A stretch of 47,737 nt of DNA from Candidatus Stygibacter australis (GTDB lineage Bacteria; Cloacimonadota; Cloacimonadia; Cloacimonadales; TCS61). Below the pieces are notes generated by a model. The model did no database searches. It saw only the letters and a list, made by a program, of their open reading frames with translations, and was not told the DNA's origin. Shown one piece after another: positions 1-10,074 of this stretch (positions are counted from its first letter, which is position 1; each line of letters starts with the position of its first letter). Position numbers and translations under genes: made by a program. The DNA lies in the NCBI GenBank assembly GCA_030765845.1, contig JAVCDJ010000263.1, positions 1 through 47,737 on the forward strand. The letters run 5' to 3'.

Positions 1-3000
1 ACAGGTTTCCAAACCATCACTTTCACGGTGCTATTTGTTTCATCGAAAGAAAACTCGCCGATATCAGAACCATGCTGAGATTCGCATCCAGCCCAGGGCT
101 GTCCTGCCTGCAGAGCCGTAAATTTGGCAACTGTTGCTGATGTGTTGATCCCCGAAGCATCTGGATTAGCTAAAATCTCCAAGGGGGGATTAGTTTCGTT
201 TTCAAATACTGTCCAGGTCCAGTCTGCGCCATATCCACCTTCTTCAAAATCAATTGGGGCATTCAGTTCTCTGGTATTTTCTGAATTTCCTTCTGGTGAA
301 AATTCATATCTTTTTGTTATGCCATTGATGCTAAGTATTAATTCCATATTACTGCTCTTTGCGACAGTTTTATAAGGAATACGTAAAATTTCACCGGTCA
401 ATTCTTCAGCACTGGCTAAGGCAATTGAGAAAACTTCTGGATTAACTGCATTCAGAATGCCTTCTTTGATAACAGGAGTACCAAATTCTATAGCACTGCC
501 TTCCGATGTCATTTGCAAACTGTATAATTCACCAGCCGCTTTAATTATTATCTCATTATTATCTATTTCTATATCAACACTTCCCTGTGGTGAATCAATT
601 TCTCTTTCTTCCACAGGAAATACTTCTATCATATCGACACTGTATTGCAGAACAAGAGCTGCATCATAAGCTTCTACTGCTTCATTTCCATCAACATCAC
701 CAGCGATAAGTTGCCATGTCCATGGTAAAGGAGCTCCGATTGGATCAAGCTGAACAGCGTATTGCAGCATATTAGCAGCGTCAAACGCGTCCACACTCCA
801 GTCCCCTGTTACATCACCATAAATCCAGTAAGGACCTTCATCATAGAAATATACATTGTCCATATAGATTGTATTGGGATCTCCTGAAATTATCAGTTGA
901 GCCAAATGTCCGGTAGTAACCAGTCCTGTGAATTCTGATAAAGGAATATCCAGGCTGACCCACATTTCTGATTCCATAACGGTTTCATCAAAAGTGAGTT
1001 CATGTTCCACATCATCTCCGCCCCAGACGCCATCAGCACCAAAATCAACCAGTTTAACTCTAAATACTGAAGGTGCAGATGTGTCATCTGGAGTCCAAAT
1101 ATCCATATGGAAATTGGTCATTCCAGAAGCGTCAATAGTTTGAGAAGTAAATTCGATTCCAGCAAATGCTAGATTAGTGTACAGCTTGGTATCATTACCG
1201 GCAATCTGGATGTCTTCCAGGTCTGCCTGATCCCATCCTGCTGACCAGGTATCTACTGCAACATTTTCATAAGCATTACTGTAAAGCGAGATCACGTGTT
1301 CAGCATCAATTTCCGGTGTTGGTGCAGCAATTTCAGGAACTGCATCAGCTACAGTGAAATTAACATTATAAGTTAAGGTGGTAGTTCCATCTTCGGCAGT
1401 TACTATCACTTCTGTGTTACCTGGAAGCATTTCTGCATCATTGATAACATAACTGGCTAAGGGGTCTGTTGTTGTAGCTGTAACCACAGGAACTTCCATA
1501 GTACCAGCAGGTAATTCTACCCAGTAGTCCATGGTTTCTGGCATAAAGCCATCCACAGTAATTCCATCAACCTGAAGGTCGCTCAATGTGGCATCTCCAC
1601 CAGGTACAAATGCTGAGTAAAAATAGATGTTATCAAGGTATATAGTGGATGGATTAACTCCCTGTTGTCCGTCAAATTTGAATTGAATAATATCTGCCAT
1701 GGAGAGACCTGTGAAATTTACCAGAGGGATATCATAGCTGTTCCAGGTTGCTGTCATAATCGGTTCCAGTGGAAGTAGATTCTCACCTGTAGAAGCACTG
1801 ATTGGAGTAAACATTACTACAGTTGCGTCTGGTGTCCACATATCGATATGCAGATAATCCATTCCTGAAAAGTCCTGAGCACCAGCAAAACCTGTACCCT
1901 GATAATTGAAATTATCATACATCAGCATCATATTACCATCAATTTCTTCAAAGGTAACAACTGTGCTCTGTCCCCAATTCGGATTGAAATCAGTTCCAAC
2001 CAGATCATCATAAGAATCACTGTAAATGGAAATCACATCATTTGCTGACTGGGTTGGGTCTGGAGCTGCTGTCTGGGGAGCCGGAGTCGGGAAGAAGAAA
2101 TTAACATTATAGGTAATAACATTCATCTCATTAGCAGAAGTAACAACAACTTCTGTAGTTCCAGGCAGCATTGCAGCTTCATTGATCACATAAGTGGCTT
2201 CTGGATTATTAGTTTCGGCAGTAACTACGGGAACTATAACTGTTCCTGTAGGCAGTTCAATATTATAATTAAGGGTTAACGGATCAAATCCTGCTACAGT
2301 TTCACCATCAATCTGCAAGTCAATCAATGTAGCATCAGTTTCTACTCCTTCAGGTAATTTATAAAAATAGATATTATCAAGATAAATATTAGAAGGTGTC
2401 ACACCCTGCTGTCCATCAAATTTCAATTGAAAGATACTTGCCATTGGAACGTTTATAAAATTAGCTAAAGGAATATCTATACTGTTCCAGGTTTCTTGTT
2501 CCAGAGGAGCAAGTGGTAATAAAAATTCACCAGGAGGGGCACTGATTGGAGTAAACATAACTACGGTAGCATCAGCTGTCCACAGATCTATATGGACAAA
2601 TTCCATCAAAGACAAATCCTGAGCTGCACTAAACTGTGTACCCTGATAATTGAAATTAGCATATTTCAGGGTTGCGTTTCCACCAATTTCTTGTGTAGAT
2701 ACTATAGTTGACTGCCCCCAGGGAGGATTAAAATCTGTTCCAGCAAGGTCATCATAAGAATCGCTGAAAACGGAAATAACATCTCCAGGTTCTGCGGTTG
2801 GAGCTGGGGCAGCTACTTGTGGTTCAGCACCTGCTATCTGTTCGCTAAAAGTTATATTATCATAATAGATAATATTATCCTGTAATCTTCCAGCCATATC
2901 AAAATCCGGGAAAAATACAAATTTATTATAAGTATTTCCGATTGCACCGGAAAAATCGTAAATTATCTCTTCCCATTCTCCGGTTATAGTATTAGTAGAA

Positions 3001-3380
3001 TTGATCTCTGCCGGGGCACCCGGTCCTTCAAGTTTAAGCCGTACATCACTTACCACATCTTTGTGAACCATAATACTGATTGTGCTATTATTCTCATCGA
3101 TAATAAATTCGCCAATATCGAGGGTTTCACATCCAGCCCAGGGCTGTCCTGCCTGTAAAGCGGTAAATTGACCCACTGTAGCTGAAGTATTGATACCTGA
3201 GACATCAGGATTAGCAATTATTTCAATGGGGGGATTACTGGCATTTTCAAATGCTGTCCATGTCCAATCTGCTCCATAACCACCAACTTCAAAATCTACT
3301 GGTGCATTCTGGGCATAAATTACAGCATTCATCGCCATGACGAAAACAATGATCATAAATAACGCTGTTTTGTTTTTCAT
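1..3380 (-). CDS. Large secreted multi-module carbohydrate-binding protein with dockerin domain (3' end outside window)
   Basis: This open frame starts at 3380 behind a strong AGGAGGAAAA site and stays open to the window edge (about 1126 codons seen). Modules in order: a signal peptide (about residues 1-24, MKNKTALFMIIVF...), a beta-sandwich module beginning NAPVDFEVGGYGADWTW, then three related modules starting DVISVFSDSYDDLAGT / DVISIYSDSYDDLVGT / HVISLYSNAYENVAVD. These resemble the carbohydrate-binding modules attached to marine GH16 laminarinases. Two cadherin-like beta-sandwich domains (ATLIDLQIDGETV, ATLSDLQVDGITV) lie between them. A type-I dockerin follows at 630-818, with two calcium-loop repeats GDVTGDWSVDAFDA and GDVDGNEAVEAYDA. 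A second copy of the first module then begins and is cut off. No catalytic domain is visible, so binding or scaffolding of beta-glucan is inferred. It is the last gene of the GH16-transporter-GH30-GH17 operon; its ATG overlaps the GH17 stop as ATGA. Confidence 0.85.
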   Translation of the reverse strand, partial: MKNKTALFMIIVFVMAMNAVIYAQNAPVDFEVGGYGADWTWTAFENASNPPIEIIANPDVSGINTSATVGQFTALQAGQPWAGCETLDIGEFIIDENNSTISIMVHKDVVSDVRLKLEGPGAPAEINSTNTITGEWEEIIYDFSGAIGNTYNKFVFFPDFDMAGRLQDNIIYYDNITFSEQIAGAEPQVAAPAPTAEPGDVISVFSDSYDDLAGTDFNPPWGQSTIVSTQEIGGNATLKYANFNYQGTQFSAAQDLSLMEFVHIDLWTADATVVMFTPISAPPGEFLLPLAPLEQETWNSIDIPLANFINVPMASIFQLKFDGQQGVTPSNIYLDNIYFYKLPEGVETDATLIDLQIDGETVAGFDPLTLNYNIELPTGTVIVPVVTAETNNPEATYVINEAAMLPGTTEVVVTSANEMNVITYNVNFFFPTPAPQTAAPDPTQSANDVISIYSDSYDDLVGTDFNPNWGQSTVVTFEEIDGNMMLMYDNFNYQGTGFAGAQDFSGMDYLHIDMWTPDATVVMFTPISASTGENLLPLEPIMTATWNSYDIPLVNFTGLSMADIIQFKFDGQQGVNPSTIYLDNIYFYSAFVPGGDATLSDLQVDGITVDGFMPETMDYWVELPAGTMEVPVVTATTTDPLASYVINDAEMLPGNTEVIVTAEDGTTTLTYNVNFTVADAVPEIAAPTPEIDAEHVISLYSNAYENVAVDTWSAGWDQADLEDIQIAGNDTKLYTNLAFAGIEFTSQTIDASGMTNFHMDIWTPDDTSAPSVFRVKLVDFGADGVWGGDDVEHELTFDETVMESEMWVSLDIPLSEFTGLVTTGHLAQLIISGDPNTIYMDNVYFYDEGPYWIYGDVTGDWSVDAFDAANMLQYAVQLDPIGAPLPWTWQLIAGDVDGNEAVEAYDAALVLQYSVDMIEVFPVEEREIDSPQGSVDIEIDNNEIIIKAAGELYSLQMTSEGSAIEFGTPVIKEGILNAVNPEVFSIALASAEELTGEILRIPYKTVAKSSNMELILSINGITKRYEFSPEGNSENTRELNAPIDFEEGGYGADWTWTVFENETNPPLEILANPDASGINTSATVAKFTALQAGQPWAGCESQHGSDIGEFSFDETNSTVKVMVWKP

Positions 3381-4501
3381 TTTTCCTCCTTAAGGAATTG
3401 TTTATTGGTTTTAGCTTTATGCTTTAGATAATTTATAAATGATACTTTGGGAGTGCGGTCTTCATAAAAAACTCCCCAGTTCTTCTCTATTTCAGTTGCT
3501 CCTGATGCTTCACCGCCACCTTTCCAGGGTTCATCAAAAGCTTCGAATAAAAATGTAGTTACATGATTCTTCATAATCCATTCATCAAGTTGGATCAGAA
3601 ATTTCTCCTGAGCCTGCAAACTTACTGCTCCCTTGATCAAAGAACCCTGTTCTCCAGGTCCCTTTTTATCTGGATTATAAATAGTCGCCCAGCCAATCTC
3701 TCCCAAAACCACTTGTTTGCTCTTATGGAAAGCACTTATTTCATTATAAGTCTTATCCAGCCAGGGGATAGATTCATCGAGGGTTTTACCGTTCCAGAGT
3801 GGATAGATATGAGTTATAATAAAATCAATTTCATCTGCGATAGTTTTGCTCTCTTCTTTATTCCAAAAATTATAGTCATCTGCTGTTGTTACTGGAATTT
3901 TGGTGTAGAGCCTCAGTACCCTGATATATCTGATCAGATCATTACTGTCCATTTTATGACCAGACCAGAATACCTGCGTTTCATTACCTGCATTTACAGC
4001 AGCAATAATATGTGGATATTTATCAGCAAGCTCAAGACAGCGGAGTGTATTTGTGATATTAGCTTTCTTTGCTGCTGGATCATTATCTTCATTCACCAGC
4101 CAGATTCCAAGTATCACTCTTATATGAAGTTCTTTTTCCTTGATCACCTGCAAAATTCGTTCAGTATCATCATCAGCATTATATACTCTGATCAAATTCC
4201 AGTATTGCGATATTATAGTTAAGTCCTTAAATATCTCTTCACTTGATGGTCCTTTTGCTCCTGGAGCCTGTCCCTTTCTATAGCAGCCATAAGAAACTGC
4301 CTTCCCGATCCATTGATTTTCCAGATAGGGTTTAAAAGCTCTTTCAGCAAAAGGAACTAATTTTTCGATTACTACTTCATTTTCCAACCTTTCACGGATT
4401 GATGATATTGATAGTACCGGCTGATTATTATCATCAATTTGAGATACTAACGGACTCATGATGATAAATATTAATACTGATAGGATTATTCTTTTTTTCA
4501 T
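3377..4501 (-). CDS. GH17-like beta-1,3-glucanase / glucanosyltransferase
   Basis: This 374-residue secreted glycoside hydrolase has an N-terminal hydrophobic signal (MKKRIILSVLIFIIMSPLVS) followed by a single TIM-barrel domain. The barrel carries the two hallmarks of clan GH-A family 17: the acid/base region VNAGNE (Glu174) and the nucleophile region LGEIGWAT (Glu268). The stretch GKAVSYGCYRKGQAPGAKGP near residue 66 matches the start of bacterial and fungal GH17 exo-acting enzymes. The expected activity is hydrolysis or transglycosylation of beta-1,3-glucan such as laminarin; the exact mode cannot be read from the sequence. Start and stop both overlap the neighbouring genes by four bases (ATGA), which indicates translational coupling with the upstream GH30 and downstream dockerin protein. 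Confidence 0.85.
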   Translation of the reverse strand: MKKRIILSVLIFIIMSPLVSQIDDNNQPVLSISSIRERLENEVVIEKLVPFAERAFKPYLENQWIGKAVSYGCYRKGQAPGAKGPSSEEIFKDLTIISQYWNLIRVYNADDDTERILQVIKEKELHIRVILGIWLVNEDNDPAAKKANITNTLRCLELADKYPHIIAAVNAGNETQVFWSGHKMDSNDLIRYIRVLRLYTKIPVTTADDYNFWNKEESKTIADEIDFIITHIYPLWNGKTLDESIPWLDKTYNEISAFHKSKQVVLGEIGWATIYNPDKKGPGEQGSLIKGAVSLQAQEKFLIQLDEWIMKNHVTTFLFEAFDEPWKGGGEASGATEIEKNWGVFYEDRTPKVSFINYLKHKAKTNKQFLKEEK

Positions 4502-6174
4502 AATTGAACTCTCACTGTTTGAACTGCATTTGCCAGAATTTCTATTTCAGCAAATTGCTCTCCGATCTGCAACTTATAATTGATCTTATTATCGGCTGTA
4601 TTCAATACCTGAATGCTTAACACATTATCTGAATTAAGGGTAGCACAGGTATGCAGATCATCATTTCCAAGATCCACAAGCTGCTTTTGGGTTTTTACTG
4701 CAATGTCACCAGGACGAATAGTTTTGCTGAATTGAGCTAATACATAAAATATTGGAGTATAATAAACATTCTGTGCAGCAGTATCTATCATGATAGGAGC
4801 TCCACAGAAATTGCCAACATGATTTGGTCCACCATCCTTATCCAGAACCACATTCCAGTCTATCCAGCCATTAGCCCAGTGATCAAGGCTGACGATTATA
4901 TTACGGGCATAACGATGAACCGGCACATACATAGGATGATCTTCCACCTTCACACCCTGCCAGGTTACTGAATATGCCCAGTCAGTAGCACTTTTACTCC
5001 ACCAGAAATCATCATTATCAAACCAGTTGCTCTCAGTGTAACCCTCAGGATCAGTAACTCCTCCAGGAGCATCTTTTCCCAGGTCATCAATGCAACCTTC
5101 CGTATGGATGATCGATTGATCAGGATATTGGGCATGAACCCTGTCAAACACATCTTCATAGACTTTATTAGTGCTTTCATACCAGTGAACTGCTGCTCCA
5201 TCCACATATTGTGAAGTCTCCTGATCAGCAAAGATCACATTTGCCCATTCCTCAAGTCCATCTCTATTCTGGTCGAATATGAATAGCTTTGTATTATCAT
5301 AGCCAGCAGTCTGCAATTTAGGTCCCAGAAAGTTTTTGATAAATTCATTCTGTGATTCTGGTGTAAAATTCATGCTTTCCCATTGCCCGTTATTGCCATG
5401 CGGCTCATTCACTGGCGTTAGACCCCAGATATCCACACCTTCAGCCTTATATACATTCAGGTATTTCACCAGGTAATCTGCATAAGTGGAGATATATTCT
5501 TTTTTTAGAGATCCTCCCGTACCTTGCCAGTTATTCTCAGGAGCTCCAGGGATATACCACTGCTCAATATCTTTCATCCAGTATGGTGCTGTCCAGGCAG
5601 AAGAAACAATTCTCAGTTCTCCATCCTGTTGAGCCTGCTTAATTGCTAATGCCTCTTTGATCATAGGCAAAAGATCATAGGATTCATCCTTGATACCAGG
5701 ATATTCTACCTGCTTAAATCCTTTAGTGTCCTCAGATATATTGAAGTTTTCCAGTTCTGCATCTGCTTTAGCCGCATAGGAATACTTGCCTTTCACTGTA
5801 AAATCACAGGCACCAATATGCGTTCTTGTCAAAGTAAAATCAGCTCCCTTCTCACCAAATATCTTTTCCATCACTTCTCGCCTGCGCTCTTTTTCCAAAT
5901 GAGCCAAAACGAAGGCTGATGATTCTGTAAACGAGGTTCCGATACCGTCAATCGTCTGTTTTATGCTGTCAGGATAAATGCTGATTACTATTCCTTCAGC
6001 CTTTCCAGCTTTGAATGTGACATTTTCCATTTCATTCAATTTATCACCTTCTGCTGAAGTGAGCAGAATTTCGGACGTGGAGCCAAGTTTATTACTTTTA
6101 TTGGCTCCACAACCGAAAAATAATATTAAAAGAATAATGAAAACTAGTGTTTTAAATATATTCTTTCGCATCAT
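4498..6174 (-). CDS. GH30-family lipoprotein, probable beta-1,6-glucanase
   Basis: This 558-residue protein begins with a lipoprotein signal ending LILFFGCGAN (lipidated Cys22). The catalytic barrel has the GH30 pattern: IDGIGTSFTESSAF near residue 75 (the usual GFGGA.TD..A position), WTAPYWMK at 194, acid/base in LTPVNEP (Glu257) and nucleophile in IIHTEGC (Glu359). A short C-terminal beta domain ends at 558. Family GH30 includes beta-1,6-glucanases and glucosylceramidases; in an operon with GH16 and GH17 enzymes, removal of beta-1,6 branches from laminarin is the natural reading. Two consecutive ATG codons open the gene, and either could be used. It follows the transporter by six bases and overlaps the GH17 gene by four. 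Confidence 0.88.
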   Translation of the reverse strand: MMRKNIFKTLVFIILLILFFGCGANKSNKLGSTSEILLTSAEGDKLNEMENVTFKAGKAEGIVISIYPDSIKQTIDGIGTSFTESSAFVLAHLEKERRREVMEKIFGEKGADFTLTRTHIGACDFTVKGKYSYAAKADAELENFNISEDTKGFKQVEYPGIKDESYDLLPMIKEALAIKQAQQDGELRIVSSAWTAPYWMKDIEQWYIPGAPENNWQGTGGSLKKEYISTYADYLVKYLNVYKAEGVDIWGLTPVNEPHGNNGQWESMNFTPESQNEFIKNFLGPKLQTAGYDNTKLFIFDQNRDGLEEWANVIFADQETSQYVDGAAVHWYESTNKVYEDVFDRVHAQYPDQSIIHTEGCIDDLGKDAPGGVTDPEGYTESNWFDNDDFWWSKSATDWAYSVTWQGVKVEDHPMYVPVHRYARNIIVSLDHWANGWIDWNVVLDKDGGPNHVGNFCGAPIMIDTAAQNVYYTPIFYVLAQFSKTIRPGDIAVKTQKQLVDLGNDDLHTCATLNSDNVLSIQVLNTADNKINYKLQIGEQFAEIEILANAVQTVRVQL

Positions 6175-6180
6175 AATATC

Positions 6181-7647
6181 CTAAGATTTTTCTAAATTAA
6201 GCTTTTCATCTTCAATTTTTTGAGCATGACGTTTTTCCAGTTCAACACGAACTTCATTTGCACGTTTTTCAGTTAAATCATAATTACGCATCAGTAAAAT
6301 AGCGATAGTCGTACCCAGTATTGGAAATCCGGAATAAAAAATTCTCAATCCTGTTATCGCGCCCTCAGTTTGCGTAGCAGCACTGGCATCGAATCCTACT
6401 ACTGACATAATAATACCAGTTAATAATCCTGCGATAGCGAAGCCAAACTTGACCATCCACCAATAAATAGCACCAAATACCCCCTCGCGACGTTTTCCTG
6501 AATTTAACTCATCCAGATCCATCACATCTGCAGTCATTGACATCATCAAGGTAAATAAACTCCCAATCCCAAAGGAAAAGAAAGGTAGCGCAAAGATAAA
6601 CATGTAAGGTTTTCCCGGAACAAAGAGAAACCACAACAAGAAATAGCCGAAGATTGAGATGCTTTGTGAGAGAATAAATGCTTTCTTTTTTCCAAGTAAC
6701 TTAGACATGCGAGCAACAGTAGGAATCACTAAAAAGGTAGTTACCAATGAAGCCAGGCTGCCAAAAAGTGTAGGCCAAATACCAGCAGCCTCTGCATTTC
6801 CACTAAATAAATGCCAAACTATAATAAAAAATGAAAACGCCGCAATGGTGTTAAATGCATTAAAAATAAAAAATGTGGAGACACATAATTTTACAAACTG
6901 AGGGATCCTAAACGCTTCCTTAAAGTTTGAAAAGATTTCTAATAAACTGCTCCCGATTGCATTTAGATTAAGGGGGGAGTAGTTTTCTCCGACTGTCGAT
7001 TTACTTTTTAGGAATATTGCTGGAACCATAGCAAGCAACATACAGATGATCCCCACCCATATCGCAAGTGTCCTTGTAGCTATATCCGCCGATGGAAACC
7101 AGCCCTTGTTGTACATGATGACCCAAAACCAGGGAGCAATAACCCAGGCCCACTGCCCGATCCATTGGGCTACGGCCATAATGCTTGTACGTTCGTGAAA
7201 ATCATTGCTCATTTCATAGCCCATTGCAACGTAAGGCACACTAAAAATGGTAAGACCTAGATAGAAGACAAACGAAAAGAGAAGGAAATAAATAAAGTTG
7301 TACTCGACTCCATTCACACGATATAATTGCCACATAACAATAAACGCAATTCCCATGATGATCGAACCAATGAAGATGTACTGTCTTCGTCTGCCCCATT
7401 TCGATTTAGTGTTATCCGAAATATAACCCATGATGGGATCCGTAATAGCGTCAAATACTCTTGGCAGGAAAAATAACATTCCCCACATCCAACCCGGGAA
7501 ACCCAAATCCTGGACCAAGACAACCATAAATATTCCCAGGACCGCAGGAAACATTTGATTGGCTAACATACCAATGCCAAAAGCAACTTTCTGTCCGAAT
7601 GGAACTACATGTCTGCTATTTGTTGATTCAACTTTTTCTTTTATCAT
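6181..7647 (-). CDS. GPH-family sugar:cation symporter (MFS superfamily)
   Basis: This 488-residue protein has about 12 hydrophobic membrane segments and the glycoside-pentoside-hexuronide symporter signature near its start: FGQKVAFGIGMLANQMFP, then PRVFDAITDPIMGYISDNTKSKWGRRRQYIF in the first cytoplasmic loop. A second GPH-type motif, MTADVMDLDELNSGKRREG, lies near residue 375. It should import mono- or oligosaccharides across the inner membrane, driven by Na+ or H+. Lying between GH16 and GH30 genes, its substrate is probably glucose, laminaribiose or gentiobiose-like oligosaccharides released outside the membrane. The start is supported by AAGAAGG upstream. No SusC/SusD or ABC sugar importer accompanies it. 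Confidence 0.9.
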   Translation of the reverse strand: MIKEKVESTNSRHVVPFGQKVAFGIGMLANQMFPAVLGIFMVVLVQDLGFPGWMWGMLFFLPRVFDAITDPIMGYISDNTKSKWGRRRQYIFIGSIIMGIAFIVMWQLYRVNGVEYNFIYFLLFSFVFYLGLTIFSVPYVAMGYEMSNDFHERTSIMAVAQWIGQWAWVIAPWFWVIMYNKGWFPSADIATRTLAIWVGIICMLLAMVPAIFLKSKSTVGENYSPLNLNAIGSSLLEIFSNFKEAFRIPQFVKLCVSTFFIFNAFNTIAAFSFFIIVWHLFSGNAEAAGIWPTLFGSLASLVTTFLVIPTVARMSKLLGKKKAFILSQSISIFGYFLLWFLFVPGKPYMFIFALPFFSFGIGSLFTLMMSMTADVMDLDELNSGKRREGVFGAIYWWMVKFGFAIAGLLTGIIMSVVGFDASAATQTEGAITGLRIFYSGFPILGTTIAILLMRNYDLTEKRANEVRVELEKRHAQKIEDEKLNLEKS

Positions 7648-7662
7648 ATTTTACCTTCTTTA

Positions 7663-9852
7663 TTATTCTTCTAAATAGATATCATCAAAATAGAGCATTC
7701 CAGTAAGCAGATTATTGCTGCTGTCCTGGGGATTCCATAAACCTAAATATTTGATATCAGTGAGATCTGGTGTACTAAAATCACTTAACGGGATTTCATA
7801 TCTCATCCAGTCTCCTGTTACGATAGGGGTATAATAAGTAATATTGATCTCTGTTTGTCCTGTTGAGGTATCTTCAAATTTAATGCCCAGCTTATCCAAA
7901 GTTGGCATAGCTGATTTATTGATATTTATTATCAAGGTATTATAAGCAGAAATATCCTGACCGGAATTACCAAAATCAAAAGCTATTCCACCCCAGCCCA
8001 TACTGCCCGTCTGAAAATCTGCTGATAGTACATAGGTGCCGTCCACTGGAGCAACTGCTGTGCTTTCTTCATCTGGTTCCGTGGGATTACCACTCCAGTC
8101 AGCACTATTCCAGATCTGCTGATATACCAGCATCTGATCGTTATGAGATTCTGTGTAGATACCAATAACATCTCCAGTTGAGCCGCTTTCAATTGCAGCC
8201 GTGTCAGTTTTCATTATTCCATTACCATCAGTATATGTAGCTGTTAATGAGCCTCCGGGATTAATTGCGATTGTGTCTGTAGCATCATCTGTAGTACCAA
8301 AATTCAATGTCCCTGTTCCCATGCCCACTGCATCAAGAACAACATCAAGACTGATCGTCTCTGTCCCGTTATCTACATCTACGGAAACTGTATTTAACGC
8401 AGCAGCCAGATCATTCACTGTGATCACTGCACCAGTAGCATCAATTGCATAGCTGTCTGCATCAAAGGAAACACTGCTCGGAACTGTTCCGCCACCAGCC
8501 CAGTAAATATCATCAAGGCCAAAATCACATTGTGTGCCATTTTGTTCTAAAATGATAAATTCGTAAGCCAGTATCTCCAGATCTACATTCCCCTTAACTT
8601 CCTCTACAGGTATGGTTGCCTGTCCCCATTCACCATCTCTAACCAGACCAAAGGCAGTTTCATTTGCCGGGAAGGTCACATAATTCTCGATTCCATCTGT
8701 ATCATTTATTCCTATTTTAAAGGTCACATCTGCCGGTATTTTGATCATGAATTTTATATTACCGTAGGCAAATCCTGAAAGATCTACCGGTAATGTAGAA
8801 CTGATTCCACCTCCAAACCAGCCGACTCCAGTTGTTGACCATGATATCACATTATCACCCTCATAAGGAGGCATCGTTCCTCCAGAAAGGGTATTTTCCC
8901 AAACATATATCTCAGCATTTACACCAACTTCCAAACCAGCATCCACTGGGGTTTCATCTGTAAATATTCCATAAGTACCAATATCTGGACCCTCAGCCTG
9001 AAATACTCGTACCCAGTCCACATACATATTCTGGTTCCACTGGGTCGCCTCATCTGGTGATCCACCCAGATTGCCACCAACCGCTACATTAAATATTAAG
9101 AAGAATTTCTTCATAAATTCATCCATTGAACCTGGATCTATTAATTTAACAAAATAGGTAATATCATCTATCTTCCCGATCACTCTCTGTTCATCCCACA
9201 CCACCTCAAATATATGATAATCATCAGTGAGTGAATAGCTGAATTCTCGTGTTGCCCCATCAGAATCATGATATTGTCCTTCGTCATTCCACCAATGAAG
9301 CGTGAACATGGTTGTATTATCATTATGGTATAAGGGGCTCATCTCCATGATGTCTATCTCACCGCACTGGGGCCAGCCTATTGAATCAAAACTATCGCCA
9401 AGCATCCAGAAGGCAGGCCACATCCCTGCTCCACTGGGTGGCTTGACCCGAGCTTGCACCTTACCATATTTGAATGAAAATTTGTCCTTTGTGTTTACCC
9501 TTGCAGAAGTTACGGATCCATCACGTTTGCCTGGTTCAGAATAATTTACCGAATCCCAGGCTGCTGTTATCACCATATTGCCATCTTCTATTTTTACGTT
9601 TTCGGGAGAGTCCGTGTAAAGCTGCCACTCATCATTACCCCAGCCGTCTCCACCATATCCTGTGTCATATCCCCATTTAGTTGCGTCAAGACTACTGCCT
9701 GTCTGGTCAAATTCATCAAACCAGACCATTTCATAATTCTCATTATCTACTTCATCAATAATTGTATCTGGCTCCGTAACCTGATCACAACTGCTTAAAA
9801 TAAATAAAAAAAATGCTGCCATTAGAATTAAACTGAAAATCTTATTTATCAT
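7663..9852 (-). CDS. GH16 lipoprotein, laminarinase (endo-beta-1,3-glucanase) with two accessory modules
   Basis: I place the start at 9852, not at the in-frame ATG at 9900, because AGGGAGGT lies just upstream and the protein then opens with a clean lipoprotein signal (MINKIFSLILMAAFFLFILS, Cys about 23). This gives 729 residues. The GH16 domain spans about 37-290 and contains WPAFWMLG followed by catalytic GEIDIMEM (Glu165, Asp167, Glu170). A beta-sandwich module (about 295-460, YGIFTDETPVDAGLEVG...) is almost the same as one in the second GH16 of this locus. A short Ig-like stretch follows, then a second binding-like module to the C-terminus. It should cut beta-1,3-glucan at the cell surface. 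It is the first gene of the leftward operon and has a perfect palindromic operator 60 bases upstream. Confidence 0.9.
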   Translation of the reverse strand: MINKIFSLILMAAFFLFILSSCDQVTEPDTIIDEVDNENYEMVWFDEFDQTGSSLDATKWGYDTGYGGDGWGNDEWQLYTDSPENVKIEDGNMVITAAWDSVNYSEPGKRDGSVTSARVNTKDKFSFKYGKVQARVKPPSGAGMWPAFWMLGDSFDSIGWPQCGEIDIMEMSPLYHNDNTTMFTLHWWNDEGQYHDSDGATREFSYSLTDDYHIFEVVWDEQRVIGKIDDITYFVKLIDPGSMDEFMKKFFLIFNVAVGGNLGGSPDEATQWNQNMYVDWVRVFQAEGPDIGTYGIFTDETPVDAGLEVGVNAEIYVWENTLSGGTMPPYEGDNVISWSTTGVGWFGGGISSTLPVDLSGFAYGNIKFMIKIPADVTFKIGINDTDGIENYVTFPANETAFGLVRDGEWGQATIPVEEVKGNVDLEILAYEFIILEQNGTQCDFGLDDIYWAGGGTVPSSVSFDADSYAIDATGAVITVNDLAAALNTVSVDVDNGTETISLDVVLDAVGMGTGTLNFGTTDDATDTIAINPGGSLTATYTDGNGIMKTDTAAIESGSTGDVIGIYTESHNDQMLVYQQIWNSADWSGNPTEPDEESTAVAPVDGTYVLSADFQTGSMGWGGIAFDFGNSGQDISAYNTLIININKSAMPTLDKLGIKFEDTSTGQTEINITYYTPIVTGDWMRYEIPLSDFSTPDLTDIKYLGLWNPQDSSNNLLTGMLYFDDIYLEE

Positions 9853-9911
9853 CCAAAAACCTCCCTTGTCATTATTCTTTTTTCCCATTATTCCCATCAC
9901 ACAATCATTTG

Positions 9912-9927
9912 ATTGCTATATAGCAAT
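9912..9927. promoter_or_regulatory. Operator 1, perfect 16-bp palindrome
   Basis: ATTGCTATATAGCAAT reads the same on both strands. It is 59 bases upstream of the GH16 lipoprotein start and recurs with few changes at 10059 and 11464. The sites flank a GntR/LacI regulator gene, so it is probably that regulator's binding site. Confidence 0.75.
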
Positions 9928-10058
9928 TTCTGCCTTCTGGGTTTTCCCTGTCAAGTATTTTATTATTTTTCACTATTTTTATGCTCTGTTGCCTGTGCCT
10001 TACACCCCTCATAATTGTTTTCTTGACGGATTTATAGCTATTATTATTTTTGTGACTG

Positions 10059-10074
10059 ATTGCAGTATAGCAGT
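10059..10074. promoter_or_regulatory. Operator 2, imperfect copy
   Basis: ATTGCAGTATAGCAGT matches operator 1 at 13 of 16 positions. It lies 97 bases upstream of the regulator's ATG, where it could give autoregulation or pair with operator 1, about 147 bases away, by looping. Confidence 0.6.

Noticed and set aside
3563-4222. 219-codon plus-strand frame opposite GH17
   Set aside because: It is antisense to a gene with clear catalytic motifs and has no family features.
9853-9900. GH16 start at ATG 9900
   Set aside because: The extra 16 residues would precede and spoil the lipoprotein signal, and the good ribosome site lies before ATG 9852.
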